Source: Thermoplasmata archaeon
GTDB lineage: Archaea > Thermoplasmatota > Thermoplasmata > Thermoplasmatales > Thermoplasmataceae
Reading direction: 5' to 3'
DNA: 23,340 bases
NCBI GenBank assembly: GCA_021833045.1
Contig: JAKBGP010000007.1
Location: 1 to 23,340, forward strand
Below are positions 22,773 through 23,340 of this stretch, one piece after another; position 1 is the first letter of the stretch; the number at the start of each line of letters is the position of its first letter. Below the pieces are notes generated by a model. That model was not told the origin of the DNA. It did not search any database and saw nothing but the letters and a program-made list of their open reading frames with translations. The translations under genes and the position numbers were made by a program.

Positions 22773-23138
22773 TCAATTGGACATTAGATTCATTATGGCG
22801 TCCGCCGGCTGTCCTTCTGCTTTCTTCAAGGCATCTATTGCTTTTTCCCTTGAAACTGAGGCCTGTTCCATTACAAGTTTTATATCGTCTTCAGGAAATT
22901 CTGTTCCTTCCTTTGCTACTTCCTTTTTCTTACCAATTACTTCTTTTAGTGTTCCAGTGATCTGAAAGGATTTTTGCCCCTGAGCCTCTATTGCTACTAC
23001 CTGTGGATTTTCTATGATATAGTTTTTTTCTCCAGCTTCCATGACTACCCTCTTAACATCGGGATATTCAACCTGCTTGATTCCCATCTGCTGCATCATT
23101 CTTTTTACTTCCCTTGAATTCATTTTTCCCGGGATCAT
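22773..23138 (-). CDS. nac: nascent polypeptide-associated complex protein (archaeal NAC)
   Basis: Ribosome-associated chaperone that binds nascent chains; archaeal NAC is a homodimer of this single chain. From the ATG at 23136-23138 it is 121 residues, beginning MIPGKMNSREVKRMMQQMGI, the usual archaeal NAC start. A NAC barrel follows (roughly 30-75, with VVAIEAQGQKSFQITG) and then a C-terminal UBA domain (about 82-121, DIKLVMEQASVSREKAIDAL). The frame is open upstream to 23198, but those 20 extra residues are not NAC-like, and AGAATAAATG (23159-23168 region, minus-strand TATA) is centred about 24 bases before the chosen ATG. The stop is one base from the cca start, making a nac-cca operon. 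Confidence 0.94.
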   Translation of the reverse strand: MIPGKMNSREVKRMMQQMGIKQVEYPDVKRVVMEAGEKNYIIENPQVVAIEAQGQKSFQITGTLKEVIGKKKEVAKEGTEFPEDDIKLVMEQASVSREKAIDALKKAEGQPADAIMNLMSN

Positions 23139-23158
23139 GTTTGAGTAAATACTAATAA

Positions 23159-23168
23159 GAATAAATGA
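23159..23168 (-). promoter_or_regulatory. TATA-like box of the nac-cca operon (decides nac start)
   Basis: The minus-strand reading ATCATTTATTCT is centred about 25 bases upstream of the ATG at 23138, supporting a leaderless start there rather than at 23198. Confidence 0.45.
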
Positions 23169-23211
23169 TTTGGCTTTCAACTTGCTTTTGAATTCCATAA
23201 AATCCCTTAAA

Positions 23212-23221
23212 GATTTAAATA
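23212..23221 (+). promoter_or_regulatory. TATA box of tRNA-Phe
   Basis: GATTTAAATA is a strong archaeal TATA box centred about 29 bases before the tRNA 5' end, predicting a leader of only a few bases for RNase P to remove. Confidence 0.6.
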
Positions 23222-23245
23222 AAGTGACAGTATTCCCGTACTACA

Positions 23246-23318
23246 GCCGTGATAGCTCAGTTGGGAGAGCGCCAGACTGAAGATCTGGAGGTCGCTGGTT
23301 CAATCCCGGCTCACGGCA
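23246..23318 (+). tRNA. tRNA-Phe (anticodon GAA)
   Basis: A complete cloverleaf is visible. Acceptor GCCGTGA pairs perfectly with TCACGGC, followed by A73. The D arm is GCTC/GAGC, the anticodon loop is CTGAAGA with anticodon GAA, and the T arm is GCTGG-TTCAATC-CCGGC with one T-G wobble. No 3' CCA is encoded (TGC follows). No intron is seen. It has its own strong TATA box and is divergent from nac-cca. Confidence 0.97.
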
Positions 23319-23340
23319 TGCTATTAAAAATTAGAAGTTT

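Noticed and set aside
1..23340. CRISPR array, insertion sequences, rRNA or riboswitches
   Set aside because: No regularly spaced repeats, transposase motifs, rRNA segments or recognisable riboswitch cores were seen on either strand.

Overview
This is a 23.3 kb stretch of A+T-rich archaeal chromosome that I assign to the Thermoplasmatales (acidophilic Euryarchaeota). The case rests on a tricorn core protease, an aconitase, a zinc-type ferredoxin, a XerA recombinase and an XPD-type helicase lying together. It also rests on a repeated promoter style in which the TATA-like box is centred about 24-28 bases upstream of the start codon itself, meaning leaderless mRNAs. Genus cannot be fixed from the sequence alone. 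No CRISPR array, insertion sequence, rRNA or prophage is visible, and the window looks like ordinary core genome.

Layout. 1-1680: an HtpX-type membrane protease and an unrecognised multi-pass membrane protein, both minus strand. 1681-4666: three plus-strand genes for a trans-editing alanyl-tRNA hydrolase (AlaX), a PLP-dependent glycine C-acetyltransferase-like enzyme, and a sugar-nucleotide nucleotidyltransferase with a cupin-like tail. 4658-9130: a minus-strand block with a GNAT acetyltransferase, a metallo-beta-lactamase-fold hydrolase, an XPD helicase translationally coupled to a TPR protein, and RNase HII. 9205-10586: a short-chain isoprenyl diphosphate synthase and a CDGSH iron-sulfur protein. 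10744-14770: XerA and tricorn on the minus strand. 14921-17608: aconitase. 17684-20472: a NifX-like protein, a photolyase and PurM. 20733-23318: zinc ferredoxin, tRNA-Gln(TTG), a ubiquitin-like protein ending in Gly-Gly, a CCA-adding enzyme in an operon with archaeal NAC, and tRNA-Phe(GAA).

How they fit together. Several genes serve translation and protein quality control: AlaX, CCA-adding enzyme, NAC, two tRNAs, a RimI-like acetyltransferase, HtpX and tricorn. Neither tRNA gene encodes the 3' CCA, so both depend on an activity like that of the cca gene between them. DNA maintenance is covered by XPD, RNase HII, photolyase and XerA. Metabolic genes cover the TCA cycle (aconitase), purines (PurM), lipid side chains (isoprenyl synthase) and electron transfer (ferredoxin).

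I found no convincing new multigene system. The best leads are small. They include an AlaX with Asp in place of a zinc-ligand Cys, a double-Phe chain-length motif in the isoprenyl synthase, and a nucleotidyltransferase-cupin fusion. They also include a possible 37-residue basic peptide gene in the largest gap, a NifX-like orphan, inverted repeats at the CDGSH and aconitase promoters, and a tRNA-Gln/ubiquitin-like pair. Several starts have been moved to positions better supported by promoter spacing.
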